From the NCBI RefSeq assembly GCF_023634065.1, contig NZ_JALKCV010000001.1, forward strand, positions 620,001-684,000: 64,000 bases of DNA, given 5' to 3'. Both the position numbers and the translations under genes were made by a program. This document shows positions 53,884 to 63,500 of this stretch, piece by piece. Source of the DNA: Microbulbifer litoralis. Its GTDB lineage: Bacteria; Pseudomonadota; Gammaproteobacteria; Pseudomonadales; Cellvibrionaceae. Position 1 is the first letter of the stretch; every line of letters starts with the position of its first letter. The notes under the pieces were generated by a model that ran no database searches, was not told the origin of the DNA, and saw only the letters and a list, made by a program, of their open reading frames with translations.

Positions 53884-54477
53884 GTGGCAGCCAGAAACAG
53901 CAATGCCCGATACGGCTGGGTGGCCATCGCCCTGCACTGGCTGATGGCGCCGGCCATTATCGGCCTGTTTGCCCTCGGCTGGTGGATGCGCCAGTTGTCC
54001 TACTACGATCCCTGGTATCGGCAGGGGCCGGAACTGCACAAGGGCATCGGCATCCTGCTGCTGGGCCTGCTGCTGTTGCGGCTGGTATGGAAACTGCTGA
54101 ACCCCAGCCCGGCGGCCGAAGCCGGCACGCCGCGCTGGCAGGCACTGGCCGCGCGGCTCGCCCACGGGATTCTCTACCTGCTGTTGCTGGTCATCATGAC
54201 CTCCGGCTACCTGATCTCCACCGCCGACGGTCGCGCCATCGACGTCTTCGGCTGGTTCAGTGTGCCCGCCACCGTACAGGGCCTGCCTCACCAGGAAGAC
54301 ATCGCCGGGCAGGTACACGAAATACTGGCCTGGAGCCTGATGGCGCTGGTGGCCCTGCACGCGCTGGCGGCACTGAGACACCACTTTATCGACCGCGACG
54401 CAACCCTGCGTAAAATGCTCGGGATGCGCGCACGGCCACAAAGTGGCCAATCACCGGAACTCACCACCACACAATAA
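53884..54477 (+). CDS. Cytochrome b561 family protein (YceJ-like)
   Basis: The 197-residue inner-membrane protein has four hydrophobic helices with conserved haem His residues: YGWVAIALHWLMAPAI, LHKGIGILLLGLL, AHGILYLLLLVIM and GQVHEILAWSLMALVALHALAAL. This is the small dihaem cytochrome b561 pattern. Such proteins transfer electrons from the quinone pool to periplasmic acceptors. The gene is followed after 11 bp by a YceI-type lipocalin-like gene, a very common pairing (yceJ-yceI). GTG 53884 is used; GGGGGA lies just upstream. Confidence 0.9.
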   Translation: MAARNSNARYGWVAIALHWLMAPAIIGLFALGWWMRQLSYYDPWYRQGPELHKGIGILLLGLLLLRLVWKLLNPSPAAEAGTPRWQALAARLAHGILYLLLLVIMTSGYLISTADGRAIDVFGWFSVPATVQGLPHQEDIAGQVHEILAWSLMALVALHALAALRHHFIDRDATLRKMLGMRARPQSGQSPELTTTQ

Positions 54478-54488
54478 GGGAGCACACC

Positions 54489-55055
54489 ATGAAGAAACTC
54501 GCCGTACTGTTATTCGCCACTCTGCTGGGCGCCACCGCCCAGGCCGCAGAGTACAAAATCGACACCAAGGGCGCCCACGCCTTTATCCAGTTCCGCATCA
54601 AGCACCTGGGCTACAGCTGGCTCTACGGTCGTTTCGACGACTTCAAGGGCTCGTTCACCTACGATGAGAGCGCGCCGGAGAAATCCTCCATCAACGTGAA
54701 CATCGACGTGACCAGCCTCGACAGCAACCACGCCGAGCGCGACAAGCACCTGCGCGGCGAGGATTTCCTCTACACCGAGAAATTCCCCACCGCCACCTTC
54801 AAGAGCACCGACTTCGAACCGCTGGGTGATGGCAAGGCCAAGCTGACCGGCGAACTCACCCTGCGTGGCGTCACCAAGCCGATCACCATCGATGTCAGCG
54901 ATATCGGCGGCGGCAAGGATCCGTGGGGTGGCTACCGCCAAGGCTTCACCGGCACCACCGAATTCGCGCTGAAGGATTTCGGCATCGACTACGACCTGGG
55001 CCCGGCCTCGCAGAAAGTGGAAATGATCCTCGACGTGGAAGGTATCCGCCAGTAA
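54489..55055 (+). CDS. YceI-family periplasmic polyisoprenoid-binding protein
   Basis: The 188-residue protein has a signal peptide (MKKLAVLLFATLLGATAQA) and the YceI lipocalin-like beta-barrel: YKIDTKGAHAFIQFRIKHLG, FDDFKGSFTYDES, HLRGEDFLYTEKFPTATFKS, KLTGELTLRGVTKPI and FALKDFGIDYD. The family binds long isoprenoid chains such as ubiquinone-8 derivatives in the periplasm. Co-transcription with the cytochrome b561 gene suggests quinone-linked electron transfer. A strong intrinsic terminator at 55117-55143 ends this operon. Confidence 0.95.
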   Translation: MKKLAVLLFATLLGATAQAAEYKIDTKGAHAFIQFRIKHLGYSWLYGRFDDFKGSFTYDESAPEKSSINVNIDVTSLDSNHAERDKHLRGEDFLYTEKFPTATFKSTDFEPLGDGKAKLTGELTLRGVTKPITIDVSDIGGGKDPWGGYRQGFTGTTEFALKDFGIDYDLGPASQKVEMILDVEGIRQ

Positions 55056-55116
55056 CGCGATGCTTTCCTGGCGCACTCAGGGCAACAGCCCGACACAGAC
55101 CCGCCATAACAGAATC

Positions 55117-55143
55117 AGCCCGGCATCAACGCCGGGCTTTTTT
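55117..55143 (+). terminator. Intrinsic terminator after yceI
   Basis: AGCCCGGC (55117-55124) pairs with GCCGGGCT (55131-55138) around a 6-nt loop, followed by a T-run to 55143. It is 60 bp past the yceI stop. Confidence 0.88.
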
Positions 55144-55346
55144 ATGCGCTCAGGTTAGTGCAGTGGCCGGGTTCCTGCAGGCTCACCATTGGCGATACTA
55201 CAATCGTTTACCAGGCAACAAAGACAATTTCGAATGCACGGCGTTGTGCAAACCGGTATAGGGGGCGCCGTGCGCGTTGCATAGAGCTGCACCAGCGCCG
55301 CGGCAGCTTCCCGAGGCCGCGGCGGACTTTCCGAAATCCCCACCAA
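55144..55346. other. Non-coding region between terminators, with an inverted repeat
   Basis: No gene was seen here. CGCCGCGGC (55296-55304) and GCCGCGGCG (55315-55323) form a 9-bp inverted repeat. The rest has no recognisable signal. Confidence 0.4.
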
Positions 55347-55376
55347 CAAAAAGCCCGGCAAAAATGCCGGGCTTTT
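55347..55376. terminator. Bidirectional intrinsic terminator
   Basis: AGCCCGGC (55351-55358) and GCCGGGCT (55365-55372) form a perfect stem with an A-tract before it and T after it, so it can work on both strands. On the minus strand it follows the symporter gene (stop at 55435). Confidence 0.85.
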
Positions 55377-55434
55377 CTATCTCAGGCTATCGCCGCTCAT
55401 CGCTTTCGAACTCTGCTTTTACGCTTTTCCGCGC

Positions 55435-56895
55435 TCAGGCTCCGACACTCGACAATCGCGCCGCGCCAGACAGGCCACAGAGCCGGCCAATACCGTACAC
55501 CACCCAGGCACTCGCCAGTGCCGGCAGCACTTCAGAGATGGTCCCATTGAACCCGGCTACGCGCCAACCAACAGCTACGGTGCTGGCCACCACGACCATC
55601 GCGACGGCCAGCGCTTCCCGGGGCCGCCCGCCCAGCGCATAAACTACCAGCAGGCCACCGAAGGCGGAGCCCAGCACGCCCCAGGCGAACAGCACCAGGT
55701 TGAACACATTGTCCTTGGCGAACAGGGCGATGAGCAGAGACGCACCCACCACGACCAGCGTGGCGATGCGAGCGGTGGCGTAGCCGTGCCAGCGCGAGGG
55801 TATCAGGTCGCGGGACAGGCAGGCGCTGCAACTGAGAATCAGCGAATCCACGGTGGAAATAGTGGCGGCAAAGAGGCCTGCCAGCACCAGGCCGGTGGCC
55901 AGTGGGTGCAGCAGCACGTCCGCCATCACCGGCAGCGCCAGCTCGGCATCCAATTCACCCCCTCTCATCACCAGGGACGGGTCCACCGCCCCCTGATCCA
56001 TCAGCAAGCGCGCCATCAGGCCCACACTTACCGCCAGGAGGTAGAAGGCCACGAACCAGAGATAGTAGTAGATGCGGGCCCGCTGAATACTTTTCACATC
56101 GTCACAGGCCATAAAGCGCACCATCACATGGGGCTGACCGATCACCGCCGCCCCGGCAAAGGTCCAACCAACCAGGAACAACAGCGCACCGGTCCACCCA
56201 CTGGCAGCGGATTCGGCGGGGAAAAACTGGAAGAAACTGGGGGAAACCTCTTGCAGGCCACTCCAGGCCGGCTGCCAACCGCCGACGGCGGCAACTGCGA
56301 CCGCGAGCATCACCGCCATGGCGATGATCATCACCACTGACTGCGCGGCATCCGTCCACACCGAGGCACGCAAACCGCCGGAAAAGCCGTAGCAGAGCAC
56401 CATCACTGCGCCGATAATTGCACCGGTGCGCACGTCCCAGCCGAACAGCGCCTCCAGGGCCTTGCCGCCGGCCTTGAACTGGGCCGCAGCGTAAACGCCC
56501 AGCAAAGCTACGGCGATAAGTGCGGTCACTATCTTGAGCAGCTGGAAATTCTCTCCACCCCAGCGGGACAACAACTCCGGAATGGTGAGAGTGCCGCGCT
56601 GCTCGCCCATTTGCCGCACCTTGCGCGTCACTAGGGTAGCCGCCATCCAGTCCCCCAGAATCCAGCCCACCATCATGGTGAATGCCGGCAGACCAGTGGC
56701 GTAGGTGTAGCCGATCACACCGATAAACATAAAACCGGAATTGTTGGTAGCTACCGCGGAGAGACCGGTGAGTGAGGGCGGCAGGGAACTGCCCGCAAGC
56801 AGGTAGTCAGACTGCTTCTTGGAGCGGACCAGCACCGACGAAAAGCCGATCAACAGAAACAGCAATAGGAAACCGATAAAACTGGCAAGCAGCAT
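55435..56895 (-). CDS. Sodium:solute symporter (SSS family, PutP-like)
   Basis: The 486-residue inner-membrane protein has about 12-13 helices and SSS landmarks: LLAGSSLPPSLTGLSAVATNNSGFMF in helix 1, GYTYATGLPAFTMMVGW, FSGGLRASVWTDAAQSVVM, and GLFAATISTVDSLILSCSACLSRDL near the second sodium site. It is most like sodium/proline (PutP) transporters. Its position right after the ectoine operon on the same strand, 108 bp from the ask stop, suggests uptake of a compatible solute such as proline or ectoine, but this is inference. A stem-loop (56918-56946) lies between them. Confidence 0.88.
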   Translation of the reverse strand: MLLASFIGFLLLFLLIGFSSVLVRSKKQSDYLLAGSSLPPSLTGLSAVATNNSGFMFIGVIGYTYATGLPAFTMMVGWILGDWMAATLVTRKVRQMGEQRGTLTIPELLSRWGGENFQLLKIVTALIAVALLGVYAAAQFKAGGKALEALFGWDVRTGAIIGAVMVLCYGFSGGLRASVWTDAAQSVVMIIAMAVMLAVAVAAVGGWQPAWSGLQEVSPSFFQFFPAESAASGWTGALLFLVGWTFAGAAVIGQPHVMVRFMACDDVKSIQRARIYYYLWFVAFYLLAVSVGLMARLLMDQGAVDPSLVMRGGELDAELALPVMADVLLHPLATGLVLAGLFAATISTVDSLILSCSACLSRDLIPSRWHGYATARIATLVVVGASLLIALFAKDNVFNLVLFAWGVLGSAFGGLLVVYALGGRPREALAVAMVVVASTVAVGWRVAGFNGTISEVLPALASAWVVYGIGRLCGLSGAARLSSVGA

Positions 56896-56917
56896 GGGAT
56901 AGCGCCCCCGGATATGA

Positions 56918-56946
56918 AGCCTCTCCGCCCCCAGAGCGGAGAGGCT
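56918..56946. repeat. Stem-loop between ask and the symporter gene
   Basis: AGCCTCTCCGC (56918-56928) and GCGGAGAGGCT (56936-56946) form a perfect 11-bp stem with a 7-nt loop. On the given strand a T-run follows, but no gene on that strand needs termination. On the minus strand it lies between the ectoine operon and the symporter and could attenuate read-through. Confidence 0.5.
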
Positions 56947-57003
56947 GGTTTTTATTGTTGGGAATATTGTGTCTGCGCCAGAATACCACTTATGGCGAGG
57001 TAA

Positions 57004-58452
57004 TCACGCCGCACAAATTGCCTCACCGTGGTCGTAGACTTCAACCAGGGCGTGGTGCAGGCTTTTCACGGCGCTTTCGTAGTCGCTTTCATTGACCACG
57101 AACTGCATGTCCACCTGGCGCATGGACTGGTGCACGGCCAGTACGCTGATATTGGAGCGGGCCAGCGCGGCCACGGCTCGGGACAGCATGCCCGGTACCT
57201 TCATGTCACTGCCGATGGCGGAGACCACGGCCACCTTGCGCACCTGGATATCGCAGTCCGGGTATTTGTCGCAGATGGCACCGCGAATACGCTTGACCGT
57301 TTTCAGGTTGTTGGCCAGGAAGTGGGTGATGGTATTGGCGTTGGTGTCCTTGGTCACCACGCTGCCCTTGAAGCGGCCGATGATCTCGTTGATCGTGCGG
57401 TCGTACTGGGTCATGGAACCCATCATGTCCTGGTCGAAGCACTCCACCGCGTAGATATTCTTGCGGCCGGCGATGATTTCCACACAGGGGGTTTCACTGA
57501 CATAGTCGCCGGTGACCAGCGTGCCGGCGTGCTCCGGCTCGAAGGTGTTCATGACACGCAGCGGGATTTCCTGCTGGCGCAGGCCCTTGGCGGCGCGCGG
57601 GTGGATCGCCTCCATGCCCAGGTTGGCCAGTTGGTCGGCCACGTCGTAGTTGGTGCGGCCGATCGGCACCGCCTGTTCCTCGCCGACGAGGCGCGGGTCG
57701 GCGCTGCTCAGGTGATATTCCTTGTGGATGATGGCCTCGCGCGCGCCGGTTTTCACCGCGATGCGGCTGAAGGTCATTTCGCTGTAGCCGCGGGCGAAGG
57801 TTTTCATCAGGCCCTCGGCAGTGTGTGCGTAGCCGGTGGCAATCGGCAGCTCGGTGGCCAGGTCGATATCGGCGAAGGCGCGCTCGATACGCTCGTCCAG
57901 GCTCAGGTGCTCGCCGTCCTGCCAGCCGGTCAGGTCGACAAAGCGCGCCTTGATGCCCTCGAGTTTCAGCAGCTCGGCGGTGTTCCAGGCACTGTGCGCC
58001 TCGCCCAGGCTGGCCAGCATTTCGCTGACGGTATTCAGGTGGCCCTCCAGTGCGAAGTGGCCGTGTTGGCAGACCCGCTCCAGGTCGGCCAGGCAACTCT
58101 CGGCATCCGCCAGGCGCTCGCCGATAAAGGCGTTGGCCTTTTCCAGCTGTGCGGGCTCGGTAAACAGGGTACCGTTGATTTCTTCCATTCGGGCGCGCAG
58201 GCCGCTCACGGCTTCGGACCAGCTGCCCTCTTCATCGTCGGCACTGGCGAACAGGGCGAAGACACCCGGCCGCCCGGATTTCTTGTGCTCCAGCAGCATG
58301 TCGGTGATACCGCCGTAGGCGGAGACCACGAAGACGCGCTGATAGAGGCCCTCTTCCTCGGCTTTGCCGTCTTTGAAAATAATGTTGTCGCGAACAGCGG
58401 CGTAGTCGCTCATGGACGTGCCGCCAATTTTTTCCACCGTGTGTTGTTTCAT
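57004..58452 (-). CDS. ask: Ectoine-operon aspartate kinase
   Basis: The 482-residue protein is the specialised aspartokinase found in ectoine operons (Ask_Ect). The N-terminal KIGGTSMSDY is the phosphate-binding KxGGTS motif, followed by a catalytic domain with GGITDMLLEHKKSG, TGYAHTAEGLMKTFARGYSEMTFSRIA, and a C-terminal pair of ACT domains (VVTKDTNANTITHF, KVAVVSAIGSDMKVPGMLSRAV). It phosphorylates aspartate to feed aspartate-semialdehyde, the precursor of ectoine. Its presence in the operon gives feedback-resistant supply in known systems. It is 74 bp after ectC, with a perfect palindrome between. GGAAAA lies before ATG 58452. Confidence 0.94.
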   Translation of the reverse strand: MKQHTVEKIGGTSMSDYAAVRDNIIFKDGKAEEEGLYQRVFVVSAYGGITDMLLEHKKSGRPGVFALFASADDEEGSWSEAVSGLRARMEEINGTLFTEPAQLEKANAFIGERLADAESCLADLERVCQHGHFALEGHLNTVSEMLASLGEAHSAWNTAELLKLEGIKARFVDLTGWQDGEHLSLDERIERAFADIDLATELPIATGYAHTAEGLMKTFARGYSEMTFSRIAVKTGAREAIIHKEYHLSSADPRLVGEEQAVPIGRTNYDVADQLANLGMEAIHPRAAKGLRQQEIPLRVMNTFEPEHAGTLVTGDYVSETPCVEIIAGRKNIYAVECFDQDMMGSMTQYDRTINEIIGRFKGSVVTKDTNANTITHFLANNLKTVKRIRGAICDKYPDCDIQVRKVAVVSAIGSDMKVPGMLSRAVAALARSNISVLAVHQSMRQVDMQFVVNESDYESAVKSLHHALVEVYDHGEAICAA

Positions 58453-58487
58453 GGTTTTCCTGTAGATGTATCAGTGACTTGTGGGTG

Positions 58488-58509
58488 AACCGGCGCCGCG
58501 GCGCCGGTT
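58488..58509. repeat. Perfect 22-bp palindrome between ectC and ask
   Basis: AACCGGCGCCG followed by its exact reverse complement CGGCGCCGGTT sits in the short gap between ectC and ask. In RNA it would form a strong hairpin and could set the relative level of ask or protect the upstream message. Confidence 0.55.
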
Positions 58510-58526
58510 CTGCACTACAACATCTA

Positions 58527-58931
58527 TTATTTGTCGTCTTTGACTTCTTCAGCGTCCAGTTCGTAGGCACCTTCGGCATTGTGTACTTCCTTGCCGTGCA
58601 GCGGCGGGTTGAAGACACAGGCCATCTTCATTTCGGTCTTGGCACGCAGGATATGCTTGTCGTGCTGGTCGAGGATGTAGATGGCACCCGGCTTGATTTC
58701 GTGCTCGATCCCATCGGCCTCCGCAGTGACGCTGCCTTCACCGGAAATGCAGTACACGGACTCCAGGTGATTCTGGTAGTGGAAGTTGTGCTCGGTGCCG
58801 GCATAGATGGTGGTGATATGGAAGGAGAAACCCATGTTGTCGTTTTTCAGCAACAGGCGGGTGCTGTCCCAGCCGTCGGACTTGATCAGGCGTCCGCTTT
58901 TCTCGGCATCTTGCAAATATCTAACAATCAT
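58527..58931 (-). CDS. ectC: L-ectoine synthase
   Basis: The 134-residue cupin protein matches EctC along its length: [62 protein letters not shown], and [20 protein letters not shown]. The Glu in NHLESVY, the Tyr in GAIYILDQ and the His in HDKHIL correspond to the known iron ligands. It cyclises N-gamma-acetyl-diaminobutyrate to ectoine. ATG 58931 has GAGAG at 7 nt; the GTG one codon earlier is less well placed. It is the third gene of the ectABC-ask operon. Confidence 0.97.
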   Translation of the reverse strand: MIVRYLQDAEKSGRLIKSDGWDSTRLLLKNDNMGFSFHITTIYAGTEHNFHYQNHLESVYCISGEGSVTAEADGIEHEIKPGAIYILDQHDKHILRAKTEMKMACVFNPPLHGKEVHNAEGAYELDAEEVKDDK

Positions 58932-59053
58932 CACTTTACTCTCATTGATGGGTTGATCGAATTCTCATACTTGCGGGGCGCGCCATGCGCACCCCGCGAC
59001 CTCAACTGCAGGGCCCTACCCCCGGACTCGATCCGGGGACAGATACTGTGCAA

Positions 59054-61079
<2,026 letters not shown>

Positions 61080-61134
61080 CAAATTTTTGTTTGGGATGCA
61101 GAAGTTGGCCCTAATGCCGCATTTTGCACCATTT

Positions 61135-61150
61135 AGGTCAAACTTGACCT
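61135..61150. promoter_or_regulatory. Inverted repeat 1 in the ectA-ectR intergenic region
   Basis: AGGTCAA-ac-TTGACCT is a perfect 7-2-7 inverted repeat, 56 bp upstream of ectA and 81 bp upstream of ectR. Its size fits a MarR dimer site or a half of the ectA promoter region. Confidence 0.55.
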
Positions 61151-61158
61151 TTTACTGG

Positions 61159-61188
61159 AAAAATTATTTACTGGTCTAAATAATTTTT
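61159..61188. promoter_or_regulatory. Inverted repeat 2 in the ectA-ectR intergenic region, candidate EctR operator
   Basis: AAAAATTATTTA-ctggtc-TAAATAATTTTT is a perfect 12-bp inverted repeat with a 6-bp centre in an AT-rich promoter area. EctR-type MarR repressors bind such pseudo-palindromes at ectA promoters in methylotrophs; the site lies between the two divergent starts and could repress both. Confidence 0.6.
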
Positions 61189-61230
61189 TGCATAGTACTC
61201 TAAACAATTGCGAGAGATCAAGACGACCCC

Positions 61231-61911
61231 ATGCAAAGTGATCACAAATTAAGCAGGCCGGATCACCTGGAACCGGACCGCACCAGCGGTGCCAAAACGG
61301 GCGCGCGCGGGGAGAGAACTCATGGGTCGGCAATTGACAAACCGGAAATGGCGCATAAAGTCGCTCTCAGGCACCTTTCCCGCCGAGACCTGCAGAGCCT
61401 CCTACTGATGGACAAAATCGAAGAAGTACTGACCACCCTGCGCCGCCTGATCCGCGCCACCGACCTGCACTCCAAGCAACTGGTCAAGACCGCCGGCCTC
61501 ACGGCGCCGCAGTTGCTGCTGCTGCAGGCGATCCGCGAAAAGGGCCAGGTCACCATCGGCGCCCTGGCCCGGGAAATCAGCCTCAGCCAGGCCACCGTGA
61601 CCACCATCCTCGACCGCCTGGAAAAACGCGGCATGGTCTACCGCGAGCGCTCCTCCCAGGACAAGCGCAAGGTGCACGCCTACCTGACCGACAAGGGCAT
61701 GGATATCCTGCGCGATGCACCGACGCCCCTGCAGGACCATTTCGTACGCCAGTTCCGCGACCTGCGCGAGTGGGAGCAGTCGATGATCATCTCCTCTCTG
61801 CAGCGCGTGGCGCTGATGATGGACGCCGAACATATCGACGCCTCCCCGGTGCTGGATATCGGCGATCTTGACCGCAAGGACAGCCGCCAGGGGCCACAGG
61901 AAAAAGAATAG
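61231..61911 (+). CDS. ectR: EctR-like MarR-family regulator of ectoine synthesis
   Basis: The 226-residue protein has a MarR-type winged helix: RRLIRATDLHSKQLVKTAGLTAPQLLLL, ITIGALAREISLSQATVTTILDRLEKRGMV with the typical wing RERSSQDKRKVHAYLT. It is divergent from ectABC-ask, the same arrangement as EctR1 of Methylomicrobium, where the repressor controls ectoine genes in response to salt. The N-terminal 55 residues or so are not conserved in other MarR proteins; starts at ATG 61351 or ATG 61408 are alternatives, none with a good ribosome binding site. The two inverted repeats between the genes are likely its targets. Confidence 0.9.
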   Translation: MQSDHKLSRPDHLEPDRTSGAKTGARGERTHGSAIDKPEMAHKVALRHLSRRDLQSLLLMDKIEEVLTTLRRLIRATDLHSKQLVKTAGLTAPQLLLLQAIREKGQVTIGALAREISLSQATVTTILDRLEKRGMVYRERSSQDKRKVHAYLTDKGMDILRDAPTPLQDHFVRQFRDLREWEQSMIISSLQRVALMMDAEHIDASPVLDIGDLDRKDSRQGPQEKE

Positions 61912-62057
61912 TCGCGAAAAGAGAAACGGGGCGGACAGGGCCACTGCCATTTGTGCATTTTCTGCCGTTTGGCGTTGTAAAAGCGGTAATTTTCGCTGGA
62001 AACTTTTCGCGCCAAACGCAACGAACCCACGAATTACCACTCATTCGCATTCAATCG

Positions 62058-62085
62058 TTGCATTCACACGGAAGTTCGGTATAAA
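62058..62085 (+). promoter_or_regulatory. Candidate sigma-70 promoter upstream of the FHA-protein gene
   Basis: TTGCAT (62058-62063) and TATAAA (62080-62085) are 16 bp apart. If used, the transcript would have a leader of about 310 nt containing the nested inverted repeat at 62168-62243. Confidence 0.45.
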
Positions 62086-62167
62086 TGGTGCGACAACACT
62101 AAAGTGGCTGCCGACCCTCTGGTTAGCGGTCGCTCATCAAGACAGGGCGTAACAACAAATTACAAAG

Positions 62168-62243
62168 CGCCGCTGAAAAATGGCTTTCGACGTCGGTTAT
62201 GGGGCTCAACCGGCGTCGTATCGGCACCGGTTTTTCAGCGGCG
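62168..62243 (+). repeat. Nested inverted repeat in the leader of the FHA-protein gene
   Basis: CGCCGCTGAAAAA (62168-62180) is the exact reverse complement of TTTTTCAGCGGCG (62231-62243). Inside, CGACG-TCGGTT and AACCGG-CGTCG can form a second stem with one mismatch. A long cruciform of about 76 bp could fold in the RNA or DNA. No coding frame explains it. Confidence 0.6.
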
Positions 62244-62403
62244 ATTTCCGGCGCCTGGCGAAATGAAAACCGATATATCGATATCGGCCCCTCCGGTTTT
62301 CCATCTGCGAGCAATGCTCCCCGCCACGCGCCCCTGTCCCGCTTCAGAATTCAGACGTTGCCGCACCTTCCCCGCGGCAACCAGGGGGAAAAGGAAGCAA
62401 ACC

Positions 62404-63390
62404 ATGGCTTGTTTGCAACATCCAGACAGGGAACAGCCCGTTTACCTGATGGCACACCACACCGTCGGCCGCCGCCAGGGCAAAGTGGACACGCGCATCA
62501 CCAGTGCGGAGATTTCCGGTATTCACGCCGCCATCCAGTGGACCGGCACCCACTGGAACATCCGCGATCTCAGCCGCAACGGCACCTGGGTCAACGACCA
62601 GCAACTGGTGCCGGCCAAGAACTATCCGCTGCAACAGGGCGACCGGATTGCCTTCGGCCGCGCCAGGAACCCGGAGTGGGTGGTGGAAAACCTGGACGCA
62701 CCGGAGAACCTGCTGATCGACCTGATGGGCGGCGAGGCCCAGCCCCTGGAGCAGTACCACCTGCTGCCGGACGAGCGCGAGCCGCTCGCCAGCCTGCACT
62801 TCAGCCCGGTCTCCGGCCAGTGGCTGTACGAGCTCACCGGCAATTCCAACAGCGCCGACAACGCCACCGCCGTCAGGCACGGCGACCGCATCGACTGCGG
62901 CCTGCACAGCTGGCAGCTGTTCCTGGCCGACAACCAGGGCGCCACCACCGAGCTGTCGATGCAACAGCTCTCCATTACCGACTTCGACCTGCGTTTTGCC
63001 GTCAGCCACCACGAGGAACACGTGCAACTGCAGTTGCGCCGCGAGGATATGAAACTGGCGCTGCCCGCGCGCATCCACCACTACCTGCTGATGTACCTGG
63101 CGCGCGCACGCGTGCGCGACTTGGAGGCCGGTGCAGATGTCGACGCCCAGGGCTGGGTCTCCATCCAGGTGGCCACCCGCGAGCTCGGCATCACCGTCAA
63201 CCACCTGAACACGCAGATATTCCGCGCGCGCAAGCAGATCGCCGAATCGCTGCCGGACGCGATCGATACCTCCGGCCTGGTGGAGCGGCGCTCCTGGGAA
63301 GTGCGCCTGGGCTGCAAGCGTTTCGAGATCTACAAGGGCTCGGAACTGGAGGCACAGACCCTGCGCCGGCAGCCACTGCCGATGGATTGA
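62404..63390 (+). CDS. FHA-domain protein with winged-helix-like C-terminus
   Basis: The 328-residue cytoplasmic protein has an N-terminal FHA domain (about 18-95): MAHHTVGRRQGKVDTRI, SAEISGIHAAIQW, IRDLSRNGTWVNDQQL and GDRIAFGR. These hold the conserved GR, S-x-x-H and NGT residues for phosphothreonine binding. The C-terminal part (PARIHHYLLMYLARARVRDL, DAQGWVSI, NHLNTQIFRARKQIAESL, LGCKRFEIYKG) resembles a winged-helix fold with a Y-L-x-YLA-R-x-R region like the one in the membrane regulator at 43437. It precedes a Ser/Thr kinase by 110 bp, so it is probably a kinase target or partner. AAAAGGAAG lies before ATG 62404. Confidence 0.88.
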   Translation: MACLQHPDREQPVYLMAHHTVGRRQGKVDTRITSAEISGIHAAIQWTGTHWNIRDLSRNGTWVNDQQLVPAKNYPLQQGDRIAFGRARNPEWVVENLDAPENLLIDLMGGEAQPLEQYHLLPDEREPLASLHFSPVSGQWLYELTGNSNSADNATAVRHGDRIDCGLHSWQLFLADNQGATTELSMQQLSITDFDLRFAVSHHEEHVQLQLRREDMKLALPARIHHYLLMYLARARVRDLEAGADVDAQGWVSIQVATRELGITVNHLNTQIFRARKQIAESLPDAIDTSGLVERRSWEVRLGCKRFEIYKGSELEAQTLRRQPLPMD

Positions 63391-63500
63391 CGGGCCGCAG
63401 TCCGGGACGGGGCCCGGGCCGGGGCCAGGACAACAACACAGATTTGCTAGGGACGGCAGAGAGCAATAAGAGTGCAATAAAAGGCGGTAAAGCCAGGCTC

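Noticed and set aside
57028..58488. A 486-codon open frame antisense to aspartate kinase
   Set aside because: The kinase on the other strand has all conserved motifs; the antisense frame is a codon-bias shadow.
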